Origin: an uncultured Chlorobiaceae bacterium
Lineage (GTDB): Bacteria > Bacteroidota > Chlorobiia > Chlorobiales > Chlorobiaceae
Assembly: GCA_903824045.1 (NCBI GenBank)
Contig: CAIJVD010000024.1
Coordinates: 27,858 to 91,857 of the forward strand
Length of the DNA stretch: 64,000 bases
Direction of reading: 5' to 3'
Shown piece after piece: positions 46,776 through 55,674 of this stretch (position 1 is the first letter of the stretch; each line of letters opens with the position of its first letter). Position numbers and translations under genes: made by a program. The notes beneath the pieces are model-generated. The model had not been told where the DNA came from, did no database searches, and saw nothing but the letters and a program-made list of their open reading frames with translations.

Positions 46776-48536
46776 CTTCGCTCCGAGTTTTCGGGCTTTC
46801 TCCCTCAGCTCACTGGCTTTGGCGGCGTTACCGAGTTTTTCATAGACGGCCGAGAGATGGTCGAGGATCTCTGCCTCACGGGGGTCGAGGGCTGCGGCTT
46901 TTTCGAGCGTCTCGCGCGCCTTCTCATACTCGCCCATAGTGAAAAGGACCCATCCGAGGGTGTCGATGTAGCTTGCATTGGCCGGGTCGGCGGCAACAGC
47001 CTTCATGGCAAGCGACCGGGCCCTCTCCAGATTTTTTCCCTCACCGGCAAGCATGAATGCGAGGTTATTCATCATCAGGGAGTTGTCAGGATCCAGCTCA
47101 AGCATGACCTCATAAAGCCGCATGCTTTTATCGGCAATGCCAAGTTTATCGTAAGCGAGCGCCAGGGTCGTGCCGGCCTGGAGAAAGTGCCGTTTTTCCT
47201 TTCGGATTGCGGGCTGCATCATCACCTTTTCAAGCAGCGCAACTGCTCTCGAGATCTCTCCCTGCTGAAAGAGCAGCTCCCCCTCAAGCACCATGAAGTT
47301 GACCTTTTTTCCGGGAAAGAGTCGTTTTGCACTGCTGATCTCACGACTTGCCGCCCTGAAATCCCTCTGCATAATTTTGGCTGATACAAGATCCTCCCTG
47401 ATTGAAACCTCATGCGGCGCCAGCCGAATGGCCTTTCTGAAATCCTTGACGGCACCGGCAATATCCTTCCGCTGCAGCCTCGAAAGCCCTCTGAGCTGAT
47501 AGCCCGGACTGCGTGACGAAAAGCGCTCGCACATTCTGGCAATCATGACGGAGGCTGCCTCAGTATAGGTAGTGTCGCTCGAGGAGCGCGAAAGAAAGAG
47601 GCGGGCAATGTCGGCTTTCTGTTGAAGCGCGATCTGGGGTGCAGAATAAAACTTGTCGAGATCCTCCCGAAACGCGTGAAGGTTCCCCGACTGTACCGAG
47701 ACCTCGAACAGCTCCAGCCAGGCAGGGAGAAATCGGGGGTTCTCGTCGAGCAGAGGGCGAATAGCGCTAAAAGCCTGGTCATACTGGTGCGTCTGCATAT
47801 AGAGCTCTCCAAGCGTGAGCTTCAGCTGCTCCTTCCCCTCGCCCTCACCGACAACTCCTTTCAGGGTATCAATAGCATCATGATAGTGGCGCAGCTTGAT
47901 TTCGAGCAACACCACCTGTGCCTTGTTCGCATCATTCAAAGGGTCGAGCTTGAGGATCTCCTGAAAAACCTCAAGGGCCTTCTCCGCCTGATCGGCTGAA
48001 AGATATTCGAGCGCAAGAAGCGTAAGCGGCTCCGTACGTCCCGGCTCAAGCTCTGAAAGCTTCCTGTAGAGCTCTGCCGAACGGCCGTATTCGGTCATCT
48101 GATGACAGATACCGGCAAGAAACCTCAGATAGTAGGCGCTTTGGGGATCAAGCTGAACACTTTTCTCGGAGTGAAAACGGGCGGAATCAATGATGCGGAG
48201 AGCCGCAAAGCCTTTCGCCATTGCGTAATGGATCGCGGGATTTGCCGGATCGTTTTTCAGCAGCTGGCGGTATACATCCACTGCTCCGCGATACTCCCCT
48301 TTCGCTCCGAGCAGTGAGGCGGAGGCAAAAGCGCTCCTGGCGGCTGCGGAATCGTACTCCGCTACGGCAGGTATCCTGCCCTGTGTTTGGCCGGAAAGCA
48401 GAGACGCTGAAGAGCAGGCGGAGAGAAAAAACAGAACCGACAGTGCAAGCGGGAGCAGAACGGTGCGGAGCACCACCCCGACGTGCCGCAGTGCTCGGGG
48501 TTCAGAGGCTTGGCGGGGCATCGAAAAGCGGGCCAT
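46773..48536 (-). CDS. TPR-repeat lipoprotein
   Basis: A 587-residue protein with an N-terminal basic stretch, a hydrophobic helix and a lipobox LSAC with Cys at about 41, so it is probably a lipoprotein facing the periplasm. Residues about 70-585 are tetratricopeptide repeats, with Pro-rich turns such as KNDPANPAIHYAMAKG, KLDPLNDANKAQV, ELDPDNSLMMNNLAF and ALDPREAEILDHLSAVY. TPR lipoproteins act as scaffolds for complexes such as BamD or secretion systems; the partner here is unknown. The ATG at 48536 lies inside ruvB (35-bp overlap) with AGGGGGT five bases upstream. It is the last gene of the minus-strand run. Confidence 0.82.
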   Translation of the reverse strand: MARFSMPRQASEPRALRHVGVVLRTVLLPLALSVLFFLSACSSASLLSGQTQGRIPAVAEYDSAAARSAFASASLLGAKGEYRGAVDVYRQLLKNDPANPAIHYAMAKGFAALRIIDSARFHSEKSVQLDPQSAYYLRFLAGICHQMTEYGRSAELYRKLSELEPGRTEPLTLLALEYLSADQAEKALEVFQEILKLDPLNDANKAQVVLLEIKLRHYHDAIDTLKGVVGEGEGKEQLKLTLGELYMQTHQYDQAFSAIRPLLDENPRFLPAWLELFEVSVQSGNLHAFREDLDKFYSAPQIALQQKADIARLFLSRSSSDTTYTEAASVMIARMCERFSSRSPGYQLRGLSRLQRKDIAGAVKDFRKAIRLAPHEVSIREDLVSAKIMQRDFRAASREISSAKRLFPGKKVNFMVLEGELLFQQGEISRAVALLEKVMMQPAIRKEKRHFLQAGTTLALAYDKLGIADKSMRLYEVMLELDPDNSLMMNNLAFMLAGEGKNLERARSLAMKAVAADPANASYIDTLGWVLFTMGEYEKARETLEKAAALDPREAEILDHLSAVYEKLGNAAKASELREKARKLGAK

Positions 48537-49536
48537 CGTTACCCCCTGATCCAGTTGAAAACCTCATAAGCGCCCTCGGCGTCGCAACCCTTCCACGGGG
48601 CGTTCTCGACAGGTAGCCCGCCTGGATGAGATAGGGCTCATAGACCTCCTCAATGGTATCCTGCTCCTCCCCCACCGAGACGGCAAGAGAGCCTACGCCT
48701 ACCGGGCCGCCGTTAAACTTGTTGATAATGGTCTCCATGATCTTCTTGTCCATCTCGTCGAGTCCTTCATGATCAATTTCAAGGCATTCGAGCGTCTTCA
48801 TGGCTATGGCCCGATTGATGCGCTCCTGGGCCTCGACCTGCGCGAAATCCCTGGCCCGTCTGAGCAACCGGTTGGCAATACGCGGGGTTCCTCTCGAACG
48901 TCCCGCGATTTCGGCCGCTGCATCACTGTCGATGCCGATACCGAGAATTCCCGATGCCCTGACGATGATCTTTTCGAGCAGCTCGGGCGGATAGTAGTCG
49001 AACCGGCTGTTGATGCCGAACCTTGCCCTCAAGGGCGAGGTGAGCAGGCCTGAACGGGTGGTGGCACCGACAAGGGTAAAGGGCTCGATGCGGAGCTGTA
49101 CGGCACGCGCCGAAGGGCCGCTGTCGAGCATGATGTCGATGCGAAAATCCTCCATGGCCGAATAGAGATACTCCTCAACGGCCGGTGGAAGGCGGTGGAT
49201 CTCGTCGATAAAGAGCACATCACCCTTCTGCAGGCCGGTGAGAAGGCCCGCGAGGTTACCGGCCTTGTCGAGCAGGGGGCCGGAGGTCGCCTTGATGCTG
49301 CCGCCCATCTCGGAAGCGATGATATAGGCAAGTGTGGTTTTGCCAAGACCCGGAGGGCCGGAGAGCAGGACATGATCGAGCGCGTCGCCACGCATTCTGG
49401 CTGCCGACATGAAAACCTTGAGGTTGTCGGTCAATCGCTGCTGGCCGGTAAAATCCTCCATCCGCAGCGGACGTATCTGCTCCTCGAACCTTGTTTCGAG
49501 TGCGTCCGGCGGGGTATTGAGCAGCTCTATTCTCAC
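48502..49536 (-). CDS. ruvB: Holliday junction branch migration ATPase RuvB
   Basis: A 344-residue AAA+ helicase that drives branch migration with RuvA. LSGPPGLGKTTLAYIIASEM is Walker A, VLFIDEIHRLPPAVEEYLYS is Walker B and the RIEPFTLVGATTRSGLL sensor I region follows. The C-terminal winged helix has RTPRGRVATPRA. The start is set at GTG 49536, giving VRIELLNTPPDALETRF as in related RuvB proteins; the frame is open upstream to 49620 but that would overlap the permease gene. ruvA and ruvC are not nearby. Confidence 0.94.
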   Translation of the reverse strand: MRIELLNTPPDALETRFEEQIRPLRMEDFTGQQRLTDNLKVFMSAARMRGDALDHVLLSGPPGLGKTTLAYIIASEMGGSIKATSGPLLDKAGNLAGLLTGLQKGDVLFIDEIHRLPPAVEEYLYSAMEDFRIDIMLDSGPSARAVQLRIEPFTLVGATTRSGLLTSPLRARFGINSRFDYYPPELLEKIIVRASGILGIGIDSDAAAEIAGRSRGTPRIANRLLRRARDFAQVEAQERINRAIAMKTLECLEIDHEGLDEMDKKIMETIINKFNGGPVGVGSLAVSVGEEQDTIEEVYEPYLIQAGYLSRTPRGRVATPRALMRFSTGSGGNDGPLFDAPPSL

Positions 49537-49570
49537 AGCGGGTCGTGTTTCATGGTAGTCAGGGCGGCAG

Positions 49571-50536
49571 TCACAGTTTGATCCTCGGGTCCACGACGGC
49601 ATAGAGGACGTCAGCGGCAAGATTGCCGAGCACGATCAGCGAACCGGAAATAAAGGTATTGGCGATAATCAGCGGATAGTCTCTGGCGAAAATGGCCTCA
49701 ACCGTCACCCTGCCCATGCCGGGAAAAGCAAAGATCACCTCGATGAAGAGCGCTCCGCTGAAGATGAAGGGAAGCGAACTTCCCATAAGCGTCACCACAG
49801 GCAGAAGCGCGTTGCGCAGGGCGTGCTTGAAGATGACGACCTTCTCCGGCAATCCCTTGGCCCTTGCCGTGCGGATATAGTCCTGGCGGATCACTTCGAG
49901 CATGCTCCCCCTCACATAGCGCGCGATGCCGGCCGCACCGTTGATGCTGAGCACGGTGACAGGCAGGGCGAGATGCCAGAGCCGGTCGAGCACGAAGTCA
50001 ACCGGGCCAAAGCTTTCAGCGCCAATCTCGTTCAGCCCCGAGGCTGGAAAAAGGGAGAATTTCAGGGCGAAGAGGATGATCATCATCAGCGCGAACCAGA
50101 ACTCGGGCATCGAATAGAAGAAGAGCGCCGTCACCGTCAGGAATCGATCAAGAAAGCTGTTCTGGCGAACCGCGGAGATGACCCCGATAAGGATGCCGAA
50201 AGTGAAATTGGCAACGAGGGTGAGGGCGGCGATGGTCACTGTTATCGGCAACGCTTCGGCAATAACGTCAACGACCGGCTGCTGTGCGCGGCTGAAGCTG
50301 CGGCCGAAATCACCCTGGAGGACATTGGAAAGCCACTTGAAATACTGTACCGGAAGCGGATCGTTGAGTCCGTACTGTGCCCTGATCTGCTCGGCCACAT
50401 TCGGGCTTATTCCCGGCTGTATAAAAAAGGCCGCGGGATCGCCCGGAGCAAGCCTGATAATGAAAAAGGTAAGGGTCAGCACCCCGAAAATCAGGGGGAC
50501 GGCAATCAGCAGTCGATTAAGAATGTATTTGAGCAT
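49571..50536 (-). CDS. Peptide-type ABC transporter permease (DppB/OppB family)
   Basis: A 321-residue inner-membrane permease with six helices. It has the family start MLKYILNRLLIAVPLIFGVLT in shortened form, the periplasmic LAPGDPA motif near residue 30, the ATPase-coupling EAA loop in RTARAKGLPEKVVIFKHALRNALLP (split across about 222-246) and the VDPRIKL ending. It lies 6 nt after the substrate-binding gene. A complete system would also need a DppC-type permease and one or two ATPases, none of which is in the window, so these must be encoded elsewhere or the pair is a remnant. Confidence 0.9.
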   Translation of the reverse strand: MLKYILNRLLIAVPLIFGVLTLTFFIIRLAPGDPAAFFIQPGISPNVAEQIRAQYGLNDPLPVQYFKWLSNVLQGDFGRSFSRAQQPVVDVIAEALPITVTIAALTLVANFTFGILIGVISAVRQNSFLDRFLTVTALFFYSMPEFWFALMMIILFALKFSLFPASGLNEIGAESFGPVDFVLDRLWHLALPVTVLSINGAAGIARYVRGSMLEVIRQDYIRTARAKGLPEKVVIFKHALRNALLPVVTLMGSSLPFIFSGALFIEVIFAFPGMGRVTVEAIFARDYPLIIANTFISGSLIVLGNLAADVLYAVVDPRIKL

Positions 50537-50542
50537 CCCGCT

Positions 50543-52345
50543 TTATCTGGCAATATTAGCCGAAGGCCGCAGCCTCCAGTCATCAACGTTATAGAAGGTT
50601 CCGGAAATATTGAGCTCCGCACCCTCGATCCTCTTGTTAAAGCCGTGGGTCTCCTTGATCCAGTAGAGGAAGGTGACGGGCTGATCGCGGTGAATGATAT
50701 CCTGATACTCCTGCCAGTAGGCTCTTGCACCTGTCGCCTCCATCTTCTGCTTGGCAAGTTCGCATATCTGGTCGATCCTCGGATTCCGGTACCCCGTAAA
50801 ATTGAACCGGCTCTTGTTCAAATCGGAGCCCCAGACATCGAGAGGGTCGATCTCCAGACCGATAGACCAGCCGGCCATCCATGCGTCGAGCTTTCTCGAC
50901 TGGAGATTCTCAAAAAAGACATTGGACTCCTGCACGTCAAGCTTGCACTCAATGCCGATTGCGCGGAGGTTCTGCTGGATGATGACGCTGGCATAGTTCC
51001 GCCTCGCATTTCCCGCATTGGTGTAGAGCACAAAGCTGAACTTCCGCCCGTTTTTCTGCAAGATGCCGTCCGGCCCCGGCAGCCACCCCTCAGCCTTGAG
51101 CAGGGCTGTGGCTTTTTCAGGGTCGTAACCGTGAGCGGTGATTTTCGGGTTGTAGGCCCATTTGAGAGAGGGCGAAATATCGGTATTGCAGACAACCCCG
51201 TACTCCTTGAGATAGCCGTCGATGATGGACTCCCGGTCGATGGCGTGCGTCAGCGCAAGGCGGACCTTCGGAGAGCCGAAAAGCGGATGGGGCTTTATGA
51301 CGCCGCTCTTGCGGTAGGCCTCATGGTCGATATTCGACCAGCCGACATAGTCATAGACCCTCAGCCCGACCGTCTTGACCTCTATCTGCGGGTTGGCTTT
51401 GAGGAGTGCGGTAAAATCCTCCGGCTTGATATTTTCAACCACATCGGCAGCACCGGTCTGGAGCTGCGTCAGCCTTACCGTATAATCGGGCACAACCCGG
51501 AAGGTGATTGAAGGGATGGTACCGGGCTTCGGCAGATTCGATTTGCGGTTTGAACCAAGAACAATCTCCTGCTGCTTCTGCCAGCTCCTCATGGTATAGG
51601 GACCTGCGCCGACCGGCTCCAGGTTGAGCGGAGAGTGGCGGAACTCCTCCGGCTTGACATCCTTCCACAGATGCTTCGGAAGAGGGGTCAGGGAGGTATG
51701 GAAGAGGGCAAGATGTTCCGGGACAGGCTTGTAGAACCTGAAAATCAGTGTCGTGTCATCCGGCGTCTCGATCGCCCTGGAAAAATCGACCTTTCCCTTG
51801 TCGGCGCCGACCAGTTCCGAAAGGTACTGTTGGCGGGCACTTGCAATCACCGGGTTGCCGTAAAGCTCGTAGGAGAACTTGAAATCGGCCGATACAATCG
51901 GCTTTCCGTCTGACCAGAACGCATCCTTGCGGAGGGTGTAGGTGATGGATTTATGATCCGGAGCCATGCTCCAGCTTCTGGCGATAGCCGCATCAGGGGC
52001 CTTCTTGCCCTGCCCCGGCGTAATGGGGCGAAGTTTCTTCTCGAGAGCCATATAGTTCACCAGACCGGTCTGGGTATCGAACTCGCTCTGCAGCAGTGAG
52101 GGATAGATCAGGCCGATGATGTTGCCGGAGGTAACGGTGCTGGCCAGCACCGGATTGAGATAATCGGCATCGCCGAGCATTGCAATGACAAGTGTCGAAT
52201 CCATGACCGCCGCATTTTTCGAGGAACCTCCCCCCTTGCGGCCGCATCCGCTCACACTCAGCGCCAGAAGCGCCAGGAGCAGGGCAAGCAAGCGCCGGCT
52301 TGATGCATGGAGCCCTGAAGAATCCCTCTCAACCCTCACCTTCAT
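50543..52345 (-). CDS. ABC transporter solute-binding lipoprotein (SBP family 5)
   Basis: A 600-residue lipoprotein with the signal LLALLLALLALSVSGCG and lipid-anchored Cys at about 34. The mature part has the family 5 (peptide/nickel/oligosaccharide) pattern: LNPVLASTVTSG near the N-terminus, DAFWSDGKPIVSADFKFSYE near 140, KLDVQESNVFFENL and PRIDQICELAKQKM near the C-terminus. It would capture a peptide or similar ligand and deliver it to the downstream DppB-like permease. The ATG at 52345 is preceded by AGGAG at 52351-52355 and overlaps the hprK end by 17 bases; the ATG at 52360 is rejected because that site contains the ribosome-binding sequence. Confidence 0.88.
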   Translation of the reverse strand: MKVRVERDSSGLHASSRRLLALLLALLALSVSGCGRKGGGSSKNAAVMDSTLVIAMLGDADYLNPVLASTVTSGNIIGLIYPSLLQSEFDTQTGLVNYMALEKKLRPITPGQGKKAPDAAIARSWSMAPDHKSITYTLRKDAFWSDGKPIVSADFKFSYELYGNPVIASARQQYLSELVGADKGKVDFSRAIETPDDTTLIFRFYKPVPEHLALFHTSLTPLPKHLWKDVKPEEFRHSPLNLEPVGAGPYTMRSWQKQQEIVLGSNRKSNLPKPGTIPSITFRVVPDYTVRLTQLQTGAADVVENIKPEDFTALLKANPQIEVKTVGLRVYDYVGWSNIDHEAYRKSGVIKPHPLFGSPKVRLALTHAIDRESIIDGYLKEYGVVCNTDISPSLKWAYNPKITAHGYDPEKATALLKAEGWLPGPDGILQKNGRKFSFVLYTNAGNARRNYASVIIQQNLRAIGIECKLDVQESNVFFENLQSRKLDAWMAGWSIGLEIDPLDVWGSDLNKSRFNFTGYRNPRIDQICELAKQKMEATGARAYWQEYQDIIHRDQPVTFLYWIKETHGFNKRIEGAELNISGTFYNVDDWRLRPSANIAR

Positions 52346-53324
52346 CCTGACTCCTGTCATTGTTGATCACTTTTTGTATCCGGTCGGTCAATGCCTCCGC
52401 AGCGACATAGTTCGAATATCGCTTGAGGAGGAAATTGAGCGCAACCACCTCGATAATGACGGTAATATTCTTACCGGGAAATATAGGTAATTGTACCAGC
52501 GGAACATCGACGCCGAGAATTTTAATGAATTTGGTATCGAGCCCGAGCCGCTCATAGTTCATCTCCTTGTTCCACTCAAGCAGCTCCACGACAACCTGCA
52601 CCTCCTTCACGTCACGGATAGCCCGGATACCGAAGTTCGCCTTCACATCCACAACCCCGAGCCCCCTGATCTCCATAAAATGGTCGATAATGTTGTTTCG
52701 CTTGGCATTGAGCATCATCGACTCCCCCTTGCGGTGGATAACGACGACATCATCCGCCACCAGACCATGACCCCGCTCGACAAGATCAAGCGCAATCTCG
52801 GACTTCCCCAGACCGCTCTTTCCGGTCAAAAGAACCCCGACGCCGTAGACATCAACCATCGAGCCATGATACTGCTGATAGAGCGAAAACTGGTCATCGA
52901 GAAAGCCCGTAACCAGATAGATGGTCTTCGTTGAGGACTGGCGGGTACTGTAGACCGGAATGCCTGCCTTTGTAGCCATGTCGATCAGGTCCGGCGGCAG
53001 CTTGTTGTTGCTGGTCAGAATGATGCAGGGAATGCGGAAGCGTACAAGGTTTTCGAAGACCCTGCGCCTCTCATCCTCGGGAAGATGGTTCAGAAACCTG
53101 GTCTCGGTATTGCCGAGAATCTGAACCCGCTTGTAGGTGAAGAGATTGGTGAATCCAGCAAGGGCCAGTCCGGGCCGATGGAGGTCGCGCTCAAAAATCC
53201 GCCGTTTCTCCTCGTCGACGTTGTTCATGCGCCGAAGCCTGGTGTCGTGCTTCGTCCCGATGGTAGTAAAAAAATAGGCGACCGTGATCGATCGCTTCTT
53301 TAATCCTTTCTGGTCAAGATTCAT
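52329..53324 (-). CDS. hprK: HPr kinase/phosphorylase
   Basis: A 331-residue protein with an N-terminal regulatory domain (about 1-145) and a kinase domain. Residues seen are the HGSMVDVYG strand (His153), Walker A LLTGKSGLGKSEIALDLVER at about 166-185, HGLVADDVV with catalytic His186 and Asp, and the signature MEIRGLGVVDVKANFG. In Firmicutes it phosphorylates HPr on Ser46 for carbon control. No HPr or other PTS gene is in this window, and strictly phototrophic green sulfur bacteria have little use for PTS sugars, so the real partner may differ. It ends inside the SBP gene start. Confidence 0.93.
   Translation of the reverse strand: MNLDQKGLKKRSITVAYFFTTIGTKHDTRLRRMNNVDEEKRRIFERDLHRPGLALAGFTNLFTYKRVQILGNTETRFLNHLPEDERRRVFENLVRFRIPCIILTSNNKLPPDLIDMATKAGIPVYSTRQSSTKTIYLVTGFLDDQFSLYQQYHGSMVDVYGVGVLLTGKSGLGKSEIALDLVERGHGLVADDVVVIHRKGESMMLNAKRNNIIDHFMEIRGLGVVDVKANFGIRAIRDVKEVQVVVELLEWNKEMNYERLGLDTKFIKILGVDVPLVQLPIFPGKNITVIIEVVALNFLLKRYSNYVAAEALTDRIQKVINNDRSQDEGEG
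52351..52355 (-). promoter_or_regulatory. Ribosome-binding site deciding the SBP start
   Basis: AGGAG, read on the minus strand, sits five bases before the ATG at 52345 and inside the first codons of the longer candidate start at 52360, so the shorter start is favoured. Confidence 0.65.
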
Positions 53325-53355
53325 TGCATCTGCATCCAGGTGAGAAAAACTCCGG

Positions 53356-53389
53356 CAAAAAGCAGCAGGGCGTCCGCCTTACGCCCTGC
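53356..53389 (-). terminator. Rho-independent terminator after hpf
   Basis: Minus-strand stem GCAGGGCGT/ACGCCCTGC (53365-53373, 53381-53389) followed on that strand by TGCTTTTTG. It sits between hpf and hprK, so most hpf transcripts should end before hprK. Confidence 0.8.
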
Positions 53390-53413
53390 GAAAACAAAAA
53401 AACTTCCGGCCGG

Positions 53414-53734
53414 TCAGGCCAGTTTCTCCTTGTGTCTCTTGAGCTGACGGGTCAATGAGGCAATACAGTCATCGATACTCTGCTCATAGTTTGCGGCTGC
53501 ATCCTTGGCAACGAGCACCTGCTGGGGCACGGTCACCGTGATTTCGGCAAGCTTGTTCTTCTCGAACTCGTGCTTCTGATGATCAAGAATCACATGGCAG
53601 CTGATGATGCCCGGAAAAACTCGGGTAAGCTGCATCACTGCGTTGCGTGCATACTCCTCTATGGTATTGTGGTTATTTGAATGGCGCAGGGTAATCTTGA
53701 CGTTGGGCGTCTCGCTGGCAACAACTTTTGTCAT
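53414..53734 (-). CDS. hpf: Ribosome hibernation promoting factor, short form
   Basis: A 106-residue HPF/YfiA-type protein that binds the 30S subunit and stores ribosomes in stationary phase. The family's beta-alpha layout is visible: NVKITLRHSNNHNTIEEYA, CHVILDHQKH, KLAEITVTVPQQVL and ANYEQSIDDCIASLTRQLKR. It lacks the long C-terminal dimerisation domain. The start is the ATG at 53734, because a perfect GGAGG lies five bases ahead and falls inside the alternative ATG-GAG start at 53746. Its position near hprK recalls the hpf-ptsN-hprK neighbourhood of proteobacteria. Confidence 0.9.
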   Translation of the reverse strand: MTKVVASETPNVKITLRHSNNHNTIEEYARNAVMQLTRVFPGIISCHVILDHQKHEFEKNKLAEITVTVPQQVLVAKDAAANYEQSIDDCIASLTRQLKRHKEKLA

Positions 53735-53739
53735 AATAA

Positions 53740-53744
53740 CCTCC
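53740..53744 (-). promoter_or_regulatory. Ribosome-binding site deciding the hpf start
   Basis: A perfect GGAGG on the minus strand, separated from the ATG at 53734 by the five bases TTATT. Confidence 0.8.
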
Positions 53745-53815
53745 ATGAAATATGATGATAATAATGATGAAGGAACAAGAGTCCGGCCGCAAAGGATCGG
53801 AATTGGAAAAAAAGC

Positions 53816-54820
53816 CTACGCCCTGGGATGCGATTTCAGGTATACCTCCTTCAGGCGCTCAAAGGTAACATGCGTATAGATTTCGGTTGTCGAAAGGTTG
53901 CTGTGCCCGAGCATTTCGCTGACACTTTTCAAGTCGGCCCCGCTGTTGAGCAGGTGTGTGGCAAAACTGTGTCGCAGAATATGAGGATTTTTCTTTTTCT
54001 GTTCAGTAACAAGAAGAAGGTATCGTCTGGTCAACCGCTGGACAAGCACCGGATAAATCTTTTTGCCTTTGCTGGTTACAAACAGGTAGGGCAACTTTCC
54101 CGCTGCGCCCTCACCTTTTATTCTAAAGAAGTTTAACCGGACTTCAAAATATTTTTTAAGCGCCAGAAGAGCCGGTTTTCCGACCGGAACAATCCTCTGC
54201 TTGCTGCCTTTTCCGGTCAGTTTCACAAAGCCTGCGGTGATATCGAGATCCTCCACCTTCAGGCCGGTAAGTTCCGAAACACGAAGCCCGCACCCATAGA
54301 GCAATTCAAGGATGCTCCGGTCCCTCTCCAGTGTAAATGCCTCTTCCGGCCCAACGGTTCCCGAAGCCCCGGTTTGGGCCAGGGGGATCACATCATCGAA
54401 GAGTTTTTCGGTCTGCTGTTCGGTCAGAAAACCGGGAACGCGCCGGGGAAACTTCGGCGTGGCAATAGAGGAGAAAACCTGGTTAGCACTCGCACCAGTC
54501 TCATTCAGCCAGCGATAGAAACTTTTCAAGGAGGCCAGGTTGCGCGCAATGGAACGGGGCTGCAACCCTCTTTTGAGCATTGCCCCCATATAGAGCCTCA
54601 CGTCGATGGCCGTTACCCGCCCGGGCTCAAAACTCTCCGGACTCTCCTGCCCGTAATGGAGAGCCATGAACTCCGCAAAGCGCAGAAGGTCCCCCCTGTA
54701 TGCTGTGACGGTATTTGACGAGAGATTTTTCCGGCTCCGGAGATGCTCCATGAACCCGCCGATCAGGCGGCTCCCGTCCGGAGCTTCAGCAACCCCGAAA
54801 TGTGGCGTTGCGGCCGGCAT
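53816..54820 (-). CDS. xerC: Tyrosine recombinase XerC/XerD
   Basis: A 334-residue site-specific recombinase resolving chromosome dimers. The N-terminal SAM-like core-binding domain (about 20-115) includes [20 protein letters not shown]. The catalytic domain has all key residues: Arg in [15 protein letters not shown], Lys in [15 protein letters not shown]-x-x-R in [18 protein letters not shown], His/Trp position in [15 protein letters not shown] and the nucleophile Tyr in IYTHV. The ATG at 54820 overlaps the stop codon of the preceding gene (TGATG). There is no prophage context. XerC versus XerD cannot be decided by eye. Confidence 0.9.
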   Translation of the reverse strand: MPAATPHFGVAEAPDGSRLIGGFMEHLRSRKNLSSNTVTAYRGDLLRFAEFMALHYGQESPESFEPGRVTAIDVRLYMGAMLKRGLQPRSIARNLASLKSFYRWLNETGASANQVFSSIATPKFPRRVPGFLTEQQTEKLFDDVIPLAQTGASGTVGPEEAFTLERDRSILELLYGCGLRVSELTGLKVEDLDITAGFVKLTGKGSKQRIVPVGKPALLALKKYFEVRLNFFRIKGEGAAGKLPYLFVTSKGKKIYPVLVQRLTRRYLLLVTEQKKKNPHILRHSFATHLLNSGADLKSVSEMLGHSNLSTTEIYTHVTFERLKEVYLKSHPRA

Positions 54821-55674
54821 CAGAGCGCTACCGAGACCAGTTGCGATTTTCCGGCAATGTAGTAGAGGGTGCCCTGGCGGATCAAAAAGTTGCTGAAACC
54901 CGGCCTCTCCACCTTTGAGTCCATCAGATCCTGATAGAGCAGGCGCCCACCGCGCCAGACCCGCAGAGAGGAGCTCCACTGCCCGGTTAAGCCATCCGGC
55001 TCGTGCAGGGCGGCAACAAGCAGCTCACCCTGCTGGATGCACTCGCAACGGGCACTTTCCGGCACTCCGGCCGCCTGCAGACGTTCGGAAGTTACCGCGT
55101 CCGTTACAAAATCGGGAAGCAGGATCTCCTGGCGAAGATCCTCCGCCATCGCCTCATCCCTGAGCTGGTTGACAGCATGCGCATCGTCACCAAACTGGCG
55201 GATATCAGCGCCCGTTTCAGGATCGATAGAGAGAAAGTGCCGCTCGGGAAAGCCGGCAAAGACCGAAGTGCGGTAGACAAGAAGCTCGCTCTGGAGGTTT
55301 GCGGCAAAGACAAGCTCAGGCCTCGACCATGCCACCCTCTCGCGGCGGAGGTCGACTGCCCATATCCCCTGGTGTTCGGGGCTATGCTGGCGGTAGGCAT
55401 AGCAGCAGACAAGATCGTCCGTAGTCGTTTCGATCCCGGTGAACCACCCCTCTCCGGCGGGAACCCCGTTACAATCGTCCAAGAGCAGATAGTCATCGCT
55501 AAAGGCCTTGCCGCTCGAAATATCGATACCAAAAAGCCGTGCCTGGCGGGTGGCAGGAAACCGCTTCTGACCAACCAGATCACCCTTGGCCGTAAACATC
55601 AGCTGCCAGATGAGGCCGTCCGGCCCCGCAAGATAGCGCCACTGTGCTTCAAGCTCTTTCAGACTGCCCTTCAT
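54820..55674 (-). CDS. Unknown conserved-looking protein, beta-rich
   Basis: A 284-residue soluble protein without signal peptide or membrane helix. It is rich in short strands ending in aromatic residues with repeated W-x-x-DL and GxLL/GxLY turns ([40 protein letters not shown]), which suggests a small beta-propeller-like fold. Its resemblance to DUF4905-type proteins is tentative. It is fixed between a methyltransferase and xerC by overlaps at both ends (ATGA at the start, TGATG at the stop), with GAGGG as the ribosome-binding site. No function can be assigned. Confidence 0.65.
   Translation of the reverse strand: MKGSLKELEAQWRYLAGPDGLIWQLMFTAKGDLVGQKRFPATRQARLFGIDISSGKAFSDDYLLLDDCNGVPAGEGWFTGIETTTDDLVCCYAYRQHSPEHQGIWAVDLRRERVAWSRPELVFAANLQSELLVYRTSVFAGFPERHFLSIDPETGADIRQFGDDAHAVNQLRDEAMAEDLRQEILLPDFVTDAVTSERLQAAGVPESARCECIQQGELLVAALHEPDGLTGQWSSSLRVWRGGRLLYQDLMDSKVERPGFSNFLIRQGTLYYIAGKSQLVSVAL

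Noticed and set aside
49823..51511. A 562-codon plus-strand open frame opposite the permease and binding-protein genes
   Set aside because: Both minus-strand genes show clear family motifs, and this frame crosses the boundary between them, so it cannot be a second real gene.
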